Source: Paracoccaceae bacterium
GTDB lineage: Bacteria; Pseudomonadota; Alphaproteobacteria; Rhodobacterales; Rhodobacteraceae
Assembly (NCBI GenBank): GCA_027080755.1
Contig: JALWQC010000215.1
Location: 1-6,602, forward strand
DNA length: 6,602 nucleotides
Direction of reading: 5' to 3'
The position numbers and the translations under genes were made by a program. Below are positions 1 to 6,602 of this stretch, piece after piece. The notes under the pieces are model-generated. The model made no database searches and had not been told where the DNA came from. It worked only from the letters and a program-made list of their open reading frames with translations. Every line of letters starts with the position of its first letter. The stretch's first letter is position 1.

Positions 1-227
1 GCTCGCGCCGGACCACGCGCTATGACATCGACATGACGAAATGTATCTACTGCGGTTTCTGTCAGGAAGCTTGCCCGGTGGATGCCATCGTCGAAGGACC
101 GAATTTCGAATACGCGACCGAGACCCGCGAGGAGCTGTTCTACAACAAGGAAAAGCTGCTGGATAACGGCGCCCGCTGGGAAGCGGAGATCGCGCGCAAC
201 ATTGAACTGGATGCACCTTACCGGTGA
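1..227 (+). CDS. nuoI: NADH-quinone oxidoreductase subunit I (NuoI), 3' part
   Basis: This is the C-terminal part of the ferredoxin-like subunit of complex I, a peripheral-arm protein on the cytoplasmic side that carries iron-sulfur clusters N6a and N6b and relays electrons towards NuoB and the quinone site. The reading frame is open from the window edge (first full codon at base 3) and gives 74 residues before the TGA at 225-227. The second ferredoxin motif, [12 protein letters not shown], is complete, with cysteine codons at 42, 51, 60 and 72. By family knowledge the first three bind N6b and the fourth belongs to N6a. The tail ([23 protein letters not shown]) is typical of NuoI. Family members are about 160 residues, so roughly the first half, including the first cysteine motif, lies outside the window. 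The ATG at 33 is an internal Met (DIDMTKC), not the start. nuoJ follows after 72 bases. Confidence 0.97.
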   Translation, partial: SRRTTRYDIDMTKCIYCGFCQEACPVDAIVEGPNFEYATETREELFYNKEKLLDNGARWEAEIARNIELDAPYR

Positions 228-299
228 TCGCAACGCTGCCCCGACGGGGCCTCTAACGAAACGGGACCCGCAAGGGTAGCATAAGAAAGGGACAGAAAA
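228..299 (+). other. nuoI-nuoJ intergenic gap with two tiny hairpins
   Basis: This is the longest non-coding stretch in the window (72 bases). It can form two small stem-loops by eye: GCCCC-GAC-GGGGC at 238-250 (5 bp stem, 3-base loop) and ACCC-GCAA-GGGT at 266-277 (4 bp stem with a GNRA-type tetraloop). Neither is followed by a run of T, so they do not look like intrinsic terminators. The last part (281-299) is purine-rich and holds the nuoJ ribosome-binding site. No small open reading frame with coding character was seen here. A role for the hairpins, for example in mRNA stability between nuoI and nuoJ, is speculation. Confidence 0.4.
286..292 (+). promoter_or_regulatory. ribosome-binding site of nuoJ
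   Basis: The purine-rich AAAGGGA ends 7 bases before the ATG at 300 and is followed by an A-rich spacer (cagaaaa). It is a moderate Shine-Dalgarno match and supports the ATG at 300 as the nuoJ start. Confidence 0.6.
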
Positions 300-914
300 A
301 TGGTCATAGTGACCTTCATCTTTTACCTATTCGCAAGCATCGCGATTGCTTCGGCATTGATGGTGATTCTCGCGCGCAATCCGGTGCATTCGGTGCTCTG
401 GCTGATATTGACGTTCTTTACGGCCTCGGCGCTGTTCGTCCTGATGGGGGCGGAGCTGATCGCCATGCTGCTGATGATCGTCTATGTCGGCGCGGTCGCG
501 GTTCTGTTCCTGTTCGTCGTGATGATGCTGGACGTGGATTTCGCGCAGCTTCGATACGGAATGGCACAGTATTTCCCGCTGGGGCTGCTGATCGGCACCA
601 TCATTCTGGTGGAACTGGGGCTGGCCTTCGGCGACTGGATCTATGCGGATAACGCGCCGGCCCTGCGGGCGGCCGTGATGCCCGCGCCGCAAGACGTGGA
701 AAACACCGCCGCGATCGGGCGTATTCTGTATACCGACTATGTCTACATGTTCCAGGCTGCCGGCCTGATCCTGTTCGTGGCCATGGTCGGGGCGATTGTT
801 CTGACGATGCGGCACCGCAAGGACGTCAAGCGCCAGAACATCCTGTCGCAGATCTACCGCGATCCGGCGAAATCCGTGGAACTCAAAGATATCAAACCGG
901 GGCAGGGGCTATGA
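300..914 (+). CDS. nuoJ: NADH-quinone oxidoreductase subunit J (NuoJ)
   Basis: NuoJ (ND6 in mitochondria) is an integral membrane subunit of complex I between the quinone-binding region and the antiporter-like subunits, and is thought to couple quinone reduction to proton pumping. The 204-residue product has five hydrophobic segments at about residues 3-22, 28-48, 54-77, 93-111 and 147-170. The third contains the family signature [16 protein letters not shown] (from Tyr62), which forms the pi-bulge helix in solved complex I structures. The charged cytoplasmic tail (RHRKDVKRQ onward, about residues 171-204) is longer than in E. coli NuoJ (184 residues in total). The start ATG at 300 has a ribosome-binding site at 286-292, and the first codons include rare ATA and CTA. 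The stop TGA (912-914) overlaps the nuoK start in an ATGA arrangement, indicating translational coupling. Confidence 0.97.
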   Translation: MVIVTFIFYLFASIAIASALMVILARNPVHSVLWLILTFFTASALFVLMGAELIAMLLMIVYVGAVAVLFLFVVMMLDVDFAQLRYGMAQYFPLGLLIGTIILVELGLAFGDWIYADNAPALRAAVMPAPQDVENTAAIGRILYTDYVYMFQAAGLILFVAMVGAIVLTMRHRKDVKRQNILSQIYRDPAKSVELKDIKPGQGL

Positions 915-1216
915 TTGGAATAGAACAATACCTTACCGTTGCGGCCTTTTTGTTCGTGATCGGCATTTTCGGGATTTTCCTGAACCGCAAGAACGTCATC
1001 GTTATCATGATGTCGATCGAGCTGATGCTGCTGGCCGTGAATATCAACTTTGTGGCGTTCTCGGTGCATCTGGGGGATCTGGTGGGGCAGGTGTTTACCC
1101 TGTTCATCCTGACCGTCGCCGCCGCCGAGGCCGCCATCGGGCTGGCCATTCTGGTGGTCTTCTACCGTAACCGTGGCGCGATTGACGTGGAAGACGTCAA
1201 CGCGATGAAAGGGTAA
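911..1216 (+). CDS. nuoK: NADH-quinone oxidoreductase subunit K (NuoK)
   Basis: NuoK (ND4L) is a small three-helix membrane subunit of complex I and part of the proton path linking the quinone site to the antiporter-like subunits. The 101-residue length is the usual one for the family. Hydrophobic helices lie at about residues 4-23, 28-49 and 60-85. The two conserved membrane-embedded glutamates are Glu37 (in [11 protein letters not shown]) and Glu73 (in [11 protein letters not shown]), matching E. coli Glu36 and Glu72, which are known to be needed for activity. The start ATG overlaps the nuoJ stop by four bases. A G-rich stretch inside the nuoJ end (GGGG at 899-902) sits 8 bases upstream and may act as Shine-Dalgarno, although coupling from nuoJ is probably more important. 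The TAA stop is at 1214-1216, three bases before the preferred nuoL start. Confidence 0.97.
   Translation: MIGIEQYLTVAAFLFVIGIFGIFLNRKNVIVIMMSIELMLLAVNINFVAFSVHLGDLVGQVFTLFILTVAAAEAAIGLAILVVFYRNRGAIDVEDVNAMKG
1208..1213 (+). promoter_or_regulatory. ribosome-binding site of nuoL, deciding its start
   Basis: AAAGGG lies in the last codons of nuoK, 6 bases before the ATG at 1220 and only 3 before the in-frame GTG at 1217. The spacing favours the ATG as the nuoL start. Confidence 0.55.
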
Positions 1217-1219
1217 GTG

Positions 1220-3190
1220 ATGCCGACGATAATTCTGTTTTCCCCGCTCGTTGGCGCGCTGATTGCCGGTTTCGGCTGGCGCATCATCGGCGAACGCAAC
1301 GCGCAGCTAGTGACAACGGCCCTGCTGTTCCTGGCGGCGGCGCTGTCGTGGATGCTGTTCTATGGTGCCTATGAAACGCCGGAAACCACGCTGCTGTTCA
1401 GCTGGATCCACTCGGGCAGTTTCTCGGTTGACTGGGCGGTGCGCATGGACCGTCTGACCCAGATCATGCTGGTGGTTGTGACCACGGTGTCCAGCCTCGT
1501 GCATCTCTATAGCTGGGGCTACATGGAAAACGACCCGCAGTGGAAGGAAGGCGAGGTCTACAAGCCGCGTTTCTTCGCCTATCTGTCGTTCTTTACTTTT
1601 GCCATGCTGGCACTGGTGACCTCGGACAACCTGCTGCAGATGTTCTTCGGCTGGGAAGGGGTTGGCGTGGCCTCCTACCTTCTGATCGGGTTCTATTTCC
1701 GCAAGCCGAGCGCAAACGCCGCCGCGATCAAGGCCTTTGTCGTCAACCGCGTCGGGGACTTCGGGTTCGCGCTGGGGATCTTCGCGATCTACAAAATGAC
1801 CGACAGCGTCAATTTTTCGGACATCTTTACACAAGGCCATCACCTGTCCACCGAGACGATCCGTTTCCTGTGGATGGACCTGAACGCGGCCGAGGTGATT
1901 ACCTTCCTGCTGTTCATCGGCGCGATGGGGAAATCGGCGCAGCTGTTCCTGCACACATGGCTGCCCGACGCGATGGAAGGCCCGACCCCCGTGTCGGCCC
2001 TGATCCACGCCGCCACCATGGTTACCGCCGGTGTCTTTCTGGTGGCCCGCATGTCGCCGCTGTTTGAATATGCGCCCGGCACGCTGGTGTTTGTTACTAT
2101 CATCGGCGCGACGACGGCCTTTGTCGCCGCGACGATCGGGCTGGTGCAGAACGACATCAAACGGGTGATTGCCTATTCGACCATGTCGCAGCTTGGCTAT
2201 ATGTTTGCCGCGGCCGGTGTCGGGGTCTATCAGGCGGCGATGTTCCACCTGATGACGCACGCGTTCTTCAAGGCGATGCTGTTCCTGGGGGCCGGCGCGG
2301 TGATCCACGCCATGCACCACGAACAGGACATGCGCAACTATGGCGCGCTGCGCAAGAAAATTCCGCTGACCTTCTGGGCGATGATGATCGGCACGCTGGC
2401 CATTACCGGCGTCGGCATCCCGCTGACCGATATCGGCTTTGCCGGCTTCCTGTCCAAGGACGCGATTATCGAAAGCACCTACGCCGCGGGCACCTCTGTG
2501 GGGCAGTATGCCTTCTGGATGCTGGTAATTGCCGCCGCCATGACCGCCTTCTACAGCTGGCGCCTGATGTTCCTGACCTTCTACGGGCCGGAAAAGGGCG
2601 ACAAGCACACCCACGACCACGCGCACGAGGCGCCGATGGTCATGATCATCCCGCTCGGCGTTCTGGCGCTGGGGGCAACCTTTGCCGGGATGCTGTGGTA
2701 TGGCGATTTCTTCGGCGAAAATGTTACCGAGTGGTTCGGGCCGGCGGTCTATACCAACCACGAAACCAACCACGTCCTGCACGAGGCGCACAACGTCGCC
2801 GCCTGGGTCAAGGTTTCGCCGTTCATCGCCATGCTCTCGGGCTTTTTGCTGGCGTTCTGGTTCTACATCCTCAGCCCGTCGATTCCGGCGGCGCTGGCGA
2901 AACGCAACCGGCATCTGTATCTGTTCCTGCTCAACAAGTGGTATTTCGACGAGGTATACGATTTCCTCTTCGTGCGTCCGGCCAGACGTCTGGGCAACTT
3001 CTTGTGGAAACGGGTGGATGGTGACGTGATTGACGGGGCGATCAACGGTCTTGCGCTGGGATGGATCCCGCGTCTGACCCGTGCCGTGAACCGCATGCAG
3101 TCCGGGTATCTCTACCACTACGCATTCGCAACGATCATCGGGGTTGTTGCACTCATTAGCTTGGTCGCCATAAGCGGAGGGGCGCACTGA
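1220..3190 (+). CDS. nuoL: NADH-quinone oxidoreductase subunit L (NuoL)
   Basis: NuoL (ND5) is the largest antiporter-like subunit of complex I, at the tip of the membrane arm, where it pumps protons and sends a long lateral helix back along NuoM and NuoN. From ATG 1220 the product has 656 residues (E. coli NuoL has 613); an in-frame GTG at 1217 would add one residue but fits the ribosome-binding site less well. The N-terminal antiporter domain ([12 protein letters not shown], about 70-81) precedes the main proton-antiporter domain (about 130-420). Proton-path residues visible are Glu146 (FGWEGVG), Lys238 (MGKSAQ), His263 (LIHAATMV), His347 and Lys351 (MTHAFFK), and Lys413-Asp414 (LSKDAI). 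The C-terminal part has the lateral-helix region with [12 protein letters not shown], then a last membrane segment ending at residue 651. Two histidine clusters (463-469 and 514-524) lie in loops. nuoM starts one base after the stop. Confidence 0.97.
   Translation: MPTIILFSPLVGALIAGFGWRIIGERNAQLVTTALLFLAAALSWMLFYGAYETPETTLLFSWIHSGSFSVDWAVRMDRLTQIMLVVVTTVSSLVHLYSWGYMENDPQWKEGEVYKPRFFAYLSFFTFAMLALVTSDNLLQMFFGWEGVGVASYLLIGFYFRKPSANAAAIKAFVVNRVGDFGFALGIFAIYKMTDSVNFSDIFTQGHHLSTETIRFLWMDLNAAEVITFLLFIGAMGKSAQLFLHTWLPDAMEGPTPVSALIHAATMVTAGVFLVARMSPLFEYAPGTLVFVTIIGATTAFVAATIGLVQNDIKRVIAYSTMSQLGYMFAAAGVGVYQAAMFHLMTHAFFKAMLFLGAGAVIHAMHHEQDMRNYGALRKKIPLTFWAMMIGTLAITGVGIPLTDIGFAGFLSKDAIIESTYAAGTSVGQYAFWMLVIAAAMTAFYSWRLMFLTFYGPEKGDKHTHDHAHEAPMVMIIPLGVLALGATFAGMLWYGDFFGENVTEWFGPAVYTNHETNHVLHEAHNVAAWVKVSPFIAMLSGFLLAFWFYILSPSIPAALAKRNRHLYLFLLNKWYFDEVYDFLFVRPARRLGNFLWKRVDGDVIDGAINGLALGWIPRLTRAVNRMQSGYLYHYAFATIIGVVALISLVAISGGAH
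3176..3181 (+). promoter_or_regulatory. ribosome-binding site of nuoM
   Basis: GGAGGG inside the last codons of nuoL, 10 bases before the ATG at 3192, is the best Shine-Dalgarno match in the window. It shows that nuoM can start independently as well as by coupling to nuoL. Confidence 0.7.
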
Positions 3191-3191
3191 T

Positions 3192-4739
3192 ATGGAAAAT
3201 ACTGTAATTCTCTCCATAACGACATTCCTGCCGTTGTTCGGGGCCGCTGTGCTGATGGTTTTCCTGCGTGGAAACGATGCTGTAGCGGTGCGCAATGCCA
3301 AGCTGCTGGCCCTGTTCACCACGGTTGTGACCTTCCTTGTGTCGCTGGTGATCCTGTTCAAATTCGATCCCTCCGACACCGGCTTCCAGATGGTCGAACA
3401 GAAAGAGTGGCTGGGCGGGCTGACCTATAAACTGGGCGTGGACGGGATCTCGGTCCTGTTCGTGATGCTGACAACCTTCATCATGCCCATCGTCATCGGC
3501 GCCAGCTGGAAGGTGGAAACCCGGGTCAAGGAATACATGATCCTGTTCCTGATGCTGGAAACCCTGATGATCGGTGTCTTTGTCGCCCTTGATCTGGTGC
3601 TGTTCTACGGCTTCTTCGAGGCCGGCCTGATCCCGATGTTCCTGATTATCGGCATCTGGGGCGGCAAGGACCGGATCTATGCGGCCTTCAAGTTCTTCCT
3701 CTATACGCTGCTCGGCTCTTTGCTGATGCTGATTGCCATGATCTATATGTGGTATGTCTCGGGGACGACGGATATCGAGGCTTTGATGTCCTTCGACTTC
3801 TCCTCCGCACCGATCAGCGTGCTGGGCATTACCATCGCGGGCGGGGTGCAGACCCTGCTGTTCCTGGCATTCTTTGCCAGCTTCGCGGTGAAACTGCCGA
3901 TGTGGCCGGTGCATACCTGGTTGCCCGACGCCCACGTTCAGGCGCCCACGGCCGGTTCCATCGTGCTGGCGGCGATCCTGATCAAGATGGGGGGCTACGG
4001 CTTCTTGCGCTTCAGCTTGCCGATGTTCCCGGTGGCCTCGGACCTGTTGCAGAATTTCATCTTCTTCCTGTCGGTGGCCGCAATCATCCTGACCTCGCTT
4101 ATCGCGCTGGCGCAGACGGATATGAAAAAGCTGATCGCCTATTCCTCGGTCGCGCATATGGGCTTTGTGACCATGGGGATCTTTGCCTTTAACCAACAGG
4201 GGCTGGACGGGGCGATCTTCCAGATGATCAGCCACGGGATTGTGGCCGGGGCGCTGTTTATGGTGGTCGGCGTGATCTATGACCGTATGCACACCCGCGA
4301 GATTGCCGCCTTTGGCGGGCTGGCGCTCAACATGCCGCGCTATGCGCTGGTGTTCATGCTGTTCACCATGGCCAACGTCGGCCTGCCGGGCCTGTCCGGT
4401 TTCGTCGGCGAGGTGCTGACCCTGGCGGCCGTGTTCAAGGTCAACACATGGGTGGCCTTCGGCGCCACCTCCGGCGTGATCCTGTCCGCGGCCTATGCGC
4501 TGTGGCTGTATCGCCGGGTCATGTTCGGGGATCTCATCAAGGAAAGCCTGAAGGGCCTGTCCGACATGGACACGCGCGAGAAACTCCTGTTCGCGCCGCT
4601 GGTGTTCCTGACCGTGCTGTTCGGGGTCTACCCGACGCTGGTTCTGGATATCACCGGCCCCTCGGTAGAGGCGCTTCTGCAACACTTCCATTCGGCGCTC
4701 GGGGTGGTGCAAACCGCTACCGAAGCCGTAACACACTGA
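3192..4739 (+). CDS. nuoM: NADH-quinone oxidoreductase subunit M (NuoM)
   Basis: NuoM (ND4) is the middle antiporter-like proton-pumping subunit of the complex I membrane arm, between NuoN and NuoL. The 515-residue product is close to the E. coli length (509) and strongly hydrophobic throughout, with the family's arrangement of about 14 membrane helices. Essential residues fall at or within one residue of the E. coli numbering: Glu143 (FFEAGLIPM), Lys234 ([17 protein letters not shown]), Lys265 (ILIKMGGYG), His322 (SVAHMGF), His348 (MISHGIVAG) and Glu407 (GFVGEVLT). The N-terminal signature [12 protein letters not shown] lies at about residues 82-93. Start ATG 3192 follows the nuoL stop after one base and has the strong ribosome-binding site at 3176-3181; the early codons (AAT, ACT, GTA, ATA) are AT-rich against the gene body. 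A 12-base gap separates it from nuoN. Confidence 0.97.
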   Translation: MENTVILSITTFLPLFGAAVLMVFLRGNDAVAVRNAKLLALFTTVVTFLVSLVILFKFDPSDTGFQMVEQKEWLGGLTYKLGVDGISVLFVMLTTFIMPIVIGASWKVETRVKEYMILFLMLETLMIGVFVALDLVLFYGFFEAGLIPMFLIIGIWGGKDRIYAAFKFFLYTLLGSLLMLIAMIYMWYVSGTTDIEALMSFDFSSAPISVLGITIAGGVQTLLFLAFFASFAVKLPMWPVHTWLPDAHVQAPTAGSIVLAAILIKMGGYGFLRFSLPMFPVASDLLQNFIFFLSVAAIILTSLIALAQTDMKKLIAYSSVAHMGFVTMGIFAFNQQGLDGAIFQMISHGIVAGALFMVVGVIYDRMHTREIAAFGGLALNMPRYALVFMLFTMANVGLPGLSGFVGEVLTLAAVFKVNTWVAFGATSGVILSAAYALWLYRRVMFGDLIKESLKGLSDMDTREKLLFAPLVFLTVLFGVYPTLVLDITGPSVEALLQHFHSALGVVQTATEAVTH

Positions 4740-4741
4740 TC

Positions 4742-4747
4742 GGGTGA
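4742..4747 (+). promoter_or_regulatory. possible ribosome-binding site of nuoN
   Basis: GGGTGA in the 12-base nuoM-nuoN gap partly matches the 3' half of a Shine-Dalgarno sequence, but it is only 4 bases from the ATG at 4752. Initiation may rely partly on ribosomes finishing nuoM. Confidence 0.4.
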
Positions 4748-4751
4748 CGAT

Positions 4752-6194
4752 ATGCTAAGCAACGATATTTCTGTAATCCTCCCCGAGCTGCTGCTGGCGG
4801 TTTACGCAATGGCGGCGCTGATGGTGGGCGTTTATGCCCGCAAGCAGGAGGCGATCTCGAACCTGATCCTCTGGGTGACGGTGGTGGTTTTCGTTATCTT
4901 CGGTTTCTGGATCGGCTTCGCCCCCGAAGGCACCAGCACCGCCTTTCACGAGGCCTTCATAAACGACGGTTTCGCGCGCTTTGCCAAGGTGACGCTGCTG
5001 TGGGGCGCGGCGGCGGTTCTGGCCATGTCGCGGGACTATCTGGCCAAAAACGGGCTGTTGAAGTTCGAATTTCCGGTTCTGGTCGCGCTGGCGACGGTCG
5101 GGATGATGATGATGGTATCGGCCGGCGATCTGATGTCGCTTTATCTGGGGCTGGAGCTGCAATCGCTGGCGCTCTATGTCATTGCCGCCTTCCGGCGGGA
5201 CAGCCTGCGGTCCTCCGAGGCGGGGCTGAAGTATTTCGTCCTTGGCTCGCTGTCCTCGGGGCTGCTGCTTTATGGCGCCTCGCTGGTCTACGGTTTTGCC
5301 GGCACCACGGTGTTTTCGGGCATCTATTCCGTCGTCGGGCAAGAGGGGCTGTCGCTGGGGCTGCTGTTCGGCATGGTGTTCATGCTGGCCGGCCTGACCT
5401 TCAAAATCTCCGCCGTGCCGTTCCACATGTGGACGCCCGACGTTTACGAAGGCTCCCCCACGCCGGTGACGGCGCTGTTTGCCACGGCCCCGAAAATGGC
5501 CGCGGCGGCGCTGATCGCGCGGCTGCTGTTTGACAGTTTCGGCGAGGTGGTCGGCCAGTGGCAGCAGGTGCTGGTGCTGTTGTCCTTCCTGTCGGTCTTT
5601 GTCGGGGCGCTGGCCGCTATCGGGCAGACCAATATCAAACGTCTGATGGCCTATTCCTCGATCGGGCATATGGGTTTTGCCATGATGGGTCTGGCCGCGG
5701 GAACAGAACAGGGCGTGCAGGCGATGCTGATCTATATGGCGATCTATGTCACCATGAACGTCGGGGTTTTCGCCTTTATCCTGAACATGGAACGCGACGG
5801 GCAGGCGGTGACGGATATTTCCGCGCTCAGCCTCTATTCCAAGGTCGCCCCCGGGCGTGCGGCGGCGCTGGCGGCGCTGATGTTCAGCCTGGCAGGCATC
5901 CCGCCGCTGGTCGGCTTCTTCGGGAAACTCTATGTGCTGGAAGCGGCCGTGGACGCGGGGCTGGTCTGGCTGGCGATTGCGGGGGTTCTGGCCTCGGTCA
6001 TCGGGGCGTATTACTACCTGCGGATCGTGTATCTGATGTATTTCGGCGCAACGGAAAACACCCTGAACGGGCGGATGCCGATGCTGCACGGGACTTTGCT
6101 GGCGGCCTCGTCGCTGGCGATGATTGTCGGGGTGGTAAACCTGTTCGGGGTGGAGACCCTGGCCGGTATGGCCGCCGCAACGCTGCTGAACTAG
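4752..6194 (+). CDS. nuoN: NADH-quinone oxidoreductase subunit N (NuoN)
   Basis: NuoN (ND2) is the antiporter-like subunit nearest the quinone end of the complex I membrane arm and is the third proton pump of the NuoL/M/N set. The 480-residue product matches the family length (E. coli 485) and is hydrophobic along its length. Visible proton-path residues are Glu135 ([11 protein letters not shown]), Lys218 ([19 protein letters not shown]), Lys248 ([11 protein letters not shown]) and Lys392 ([11 protein letters not shown]), corresponding to the functionally important lysines 217, 247 and 395 of E. coli. The motif [16 protein letters not shown] is the counterpart of [17 protein letters not shown] in NuoM and [17 protein letters not shown] in NuoL, showing their common origin. 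The start ATG 4752 gives the typical LPELLL N-terminus and is followed by AT-rich codons, including CTA at codon 2. The TAG stop directly abuts the birA start, and no terminator is visible between them. Confidence 0.97.
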   Translation: MLSNDISVILPELLLAVYAMAALMVGVYARKQEAISNLILWVTVVVFVIFGFWIGFAPEGTSTAFHEAFINDGFARFAKVTLLWGAAAVLAMSRDYLAKNGLLKFEFPVLVALATVGMMMMVSAGDLMSLYLGLELQSLALYVIAAFRRDSLRSSEAGLKYFVLGSLSSGLLLYGASLVYGFAGTTVFSGIYSVVGQEGLSLGLLFGMVFMLAGLTFKISAVPFHMWTPDVYEGSPTPVTALFATAPKMAAAALIARLLFDSFGEVVGQWQQVLVLLSFLSVFVGALAAIGQTNIKRLMAYSSIGHMGFAMMGLAAGTEQGVQAMLIYMAIYVTMNVGVFAFILNMERDGQAVTDISALSLYSKVAPGRAAALAALMFSLAGIPPLVGFFGKLYVLEAAVDAGLVWLAIAGVLASVIGAYYYLRIVYLMYFGATENTLNGRMPMLHGTLLAASSLAMIVGVVNLFGVETLAGMAAATLLN

Positions 6195-6602
6195 ATGCAC
6201 GACTGGCCCGAGGGGGTAGGGCGCAGGCTTTACCCGACGCTGGACAGCACCAACACCGAGGCGGTCCGCCTTGCCCATACGGGCGAGGGCGGGCCGCTCT
6301 GGGTTCAGGCGCTGGAACAGACCGGCGGGCGCGGACGGCGCGGGCGGGTCTGGCATGGCGGCGCGGGCAACCTGTTTGCCAGCCTGCTGATGCGTCCGGC
6401 GGGGGATCCGGCCCATGCGGCCCTGCGATCCTTCAGCGCGGCGCTGGCCCTGCGGGCGGCGCTGGTGGAAACCACCGGCCGCAGCGACCTGTTCACCCTG
6501 AAATGGCCCAACGACGTGCTGGGCAACGGGCGCAAGCTGGCCGGTATCCTGCTGGAGGGGGGCGCGGGCTATCTGGTGGTCGGGATCGGCGTCAACCTTG
6601 CC
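6195..6602 (+). CDS. birA: biotin--[acetyl-CoA-carboxylase] ligase (BirA), 5' part
   Basis: This cytoplasmic enzyme makes biotinyl-5'-AMP from biotin and ATP and transfers biotin to a lysine on carboxylase carrier domains such as that of acetyl-CoA carboxylase. The frame stays open to the window end, giving 136 residues of a protein expected to be about 240-260. Catalytic-domain motifs appear in order: DSTN (17-20), the biotinyl-AMP-binding loop GRGRRGR (45-51), KWPNDV (103-108), GRKLAGILLE (112-121, with Lys114 as the likely catalytic lysine) and GIGVNL (130-135). The catalytic domain starts at the N-terminus, so the DNA-binding domain of E. coli BirA is absent; this is a ligase without repressor function. 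The ATG follows the nuoN stop with no gap. No Shine-Dalgarno sequence precedes it, so translation probably depends on termination-reinitiation. The C-terminal part is outside the window. Confidence 0.94.
   Translation, partial: MHDWPEGVGRRLYPTLDSTNTEAVRLAHTGEGGPLWVQALEQTGGRGRRGRVWHGGAGNLFASLLMRPAGDPAHAALRSFSAALALRAALVETTGRSDLFTLKWPNDVLGNGRKLAGILLEGGAGYLVVGIGVNLA

Noticed and set aside
33..227. A separate 64-residue ferredoxin-like small protein starting at ATG 33.
   Set aside because: The same frame stays open upstream to the window edge and encodes [10 protein letters not shown], which continues into MTKC as in NuoI; the Met is internal.
238..277. Intrinsic terminator or riboswitch between nuoI and nuoJ.
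   Set aside because: The stems are very short and no T-run follows; a 72-base gap is too small for a known riboswitch, and the genes belong to one operon.
1307..3379. A long open frame on the minus strand across nuoL (690 codons), with similar ones across nuoM (3156-4736) and nuoN (4755-6416).
   Set aside because: The translations are rich in Arg, Gln, His, Asp and Glu with no recognisable domain or hydrophobic pattern. This is the expected mirror of GC-rich codons of membrane proteins, and stop codons are rare on the opposite strand for the same reason. The plus-strand genes are well supported.
1952..5462. Repeated motifs across nuoL, nuoM and nuoN (for example TWLPDAM, TWLPDAH and MWTPDVY followed by similar lysine-containing helices) as an internal duplication event.
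   Set aside because: This is the ancient common ancestry of the three antiporter-like subunits, at protein level only; there is no recent DNA repeat.
6195..6602. Horizontal insertion of birA at the end of the operon.
   Set aside because: Base composition and codon use look like those of the neighbours, there are no mobile-element remnants, and a biotin ligase next to nuoN is known in related Alphaproteobacteria.

Overview
This window is the distal end of a respiratory complex I operon (nuo, proton-translocating NADH:quinone oxidoreductase), followed directly by a biotin--protein ligase gene. All genes are on the + strand. The high GC content, the protein signatures (NuoL ending in a [19 protein letters not shown] arm, the NuoJ/NuoK sequences, an HTH-less BirA right after nuoN) and the gene order point to an alphaproteobacterium, most likely of the Rhodobacterales (Roseobacter/Paracoccus/Rhodobacter relatives). 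The family assignment is inference from remembered family features; no search was run.

Layout: bases 1-227 hold the 3' end of nuoI (the 8Fe-8S ferredoxin-like subunit). A 72-base gap (228-299) carries two very small predicted hairpins and the nuoJ ribosome-binding site. Then come nuoJ (300-914), nuoK (911-1216), nuoL (1220-3190), nuoM (3192-4739) and nuoN (4752-6194). Junctions are a 4-base ATGA overlap (nuoJ/nuoK), 3 bases (nuoK/nuoL), 1 base (nuoL/nuoM) and 12 bases (nuoM/nuoN). birA starts on the base after the nuoN stop codon (6195) and runs off the window end. No promoter, terminator, RNA gene, mobile element, CRISPR array or long repeat is visible, and nothing longer than 72 bases is non-coding.

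How the genes work together: NuoI passes electrons through its two 4Fe-4S clusters towards the quinone site. NuoJ and NuoK form the membrane link next to that site. NuoN, NuoM and NuoL are three related antiporter-like subunits that make up the proton-pumping arm. The key charged residues of the proton path that I checked (NuoK Glu37/Glu73; NuoL Glu146/Lys238/Lys351/Lys413-Asp414; NuoM Glu143/Lys234/Lys265/Glu407; NuoN Glu135/Lys218/Lys248/Lys392) are all present, so the arm looks fully functional. BirA has an unrelated role, attaching biotin to carboxylases, and appears to be a passenger at the operon's end.

I see no undescribed system here. The most interesting observations are modest: rare ATA codons concentrated at the translation starts of the nuo genes, the abrupt loss of that pattern and of any Shine-Dalgarno sequence at birA, and two histidine clusters in NuoL.
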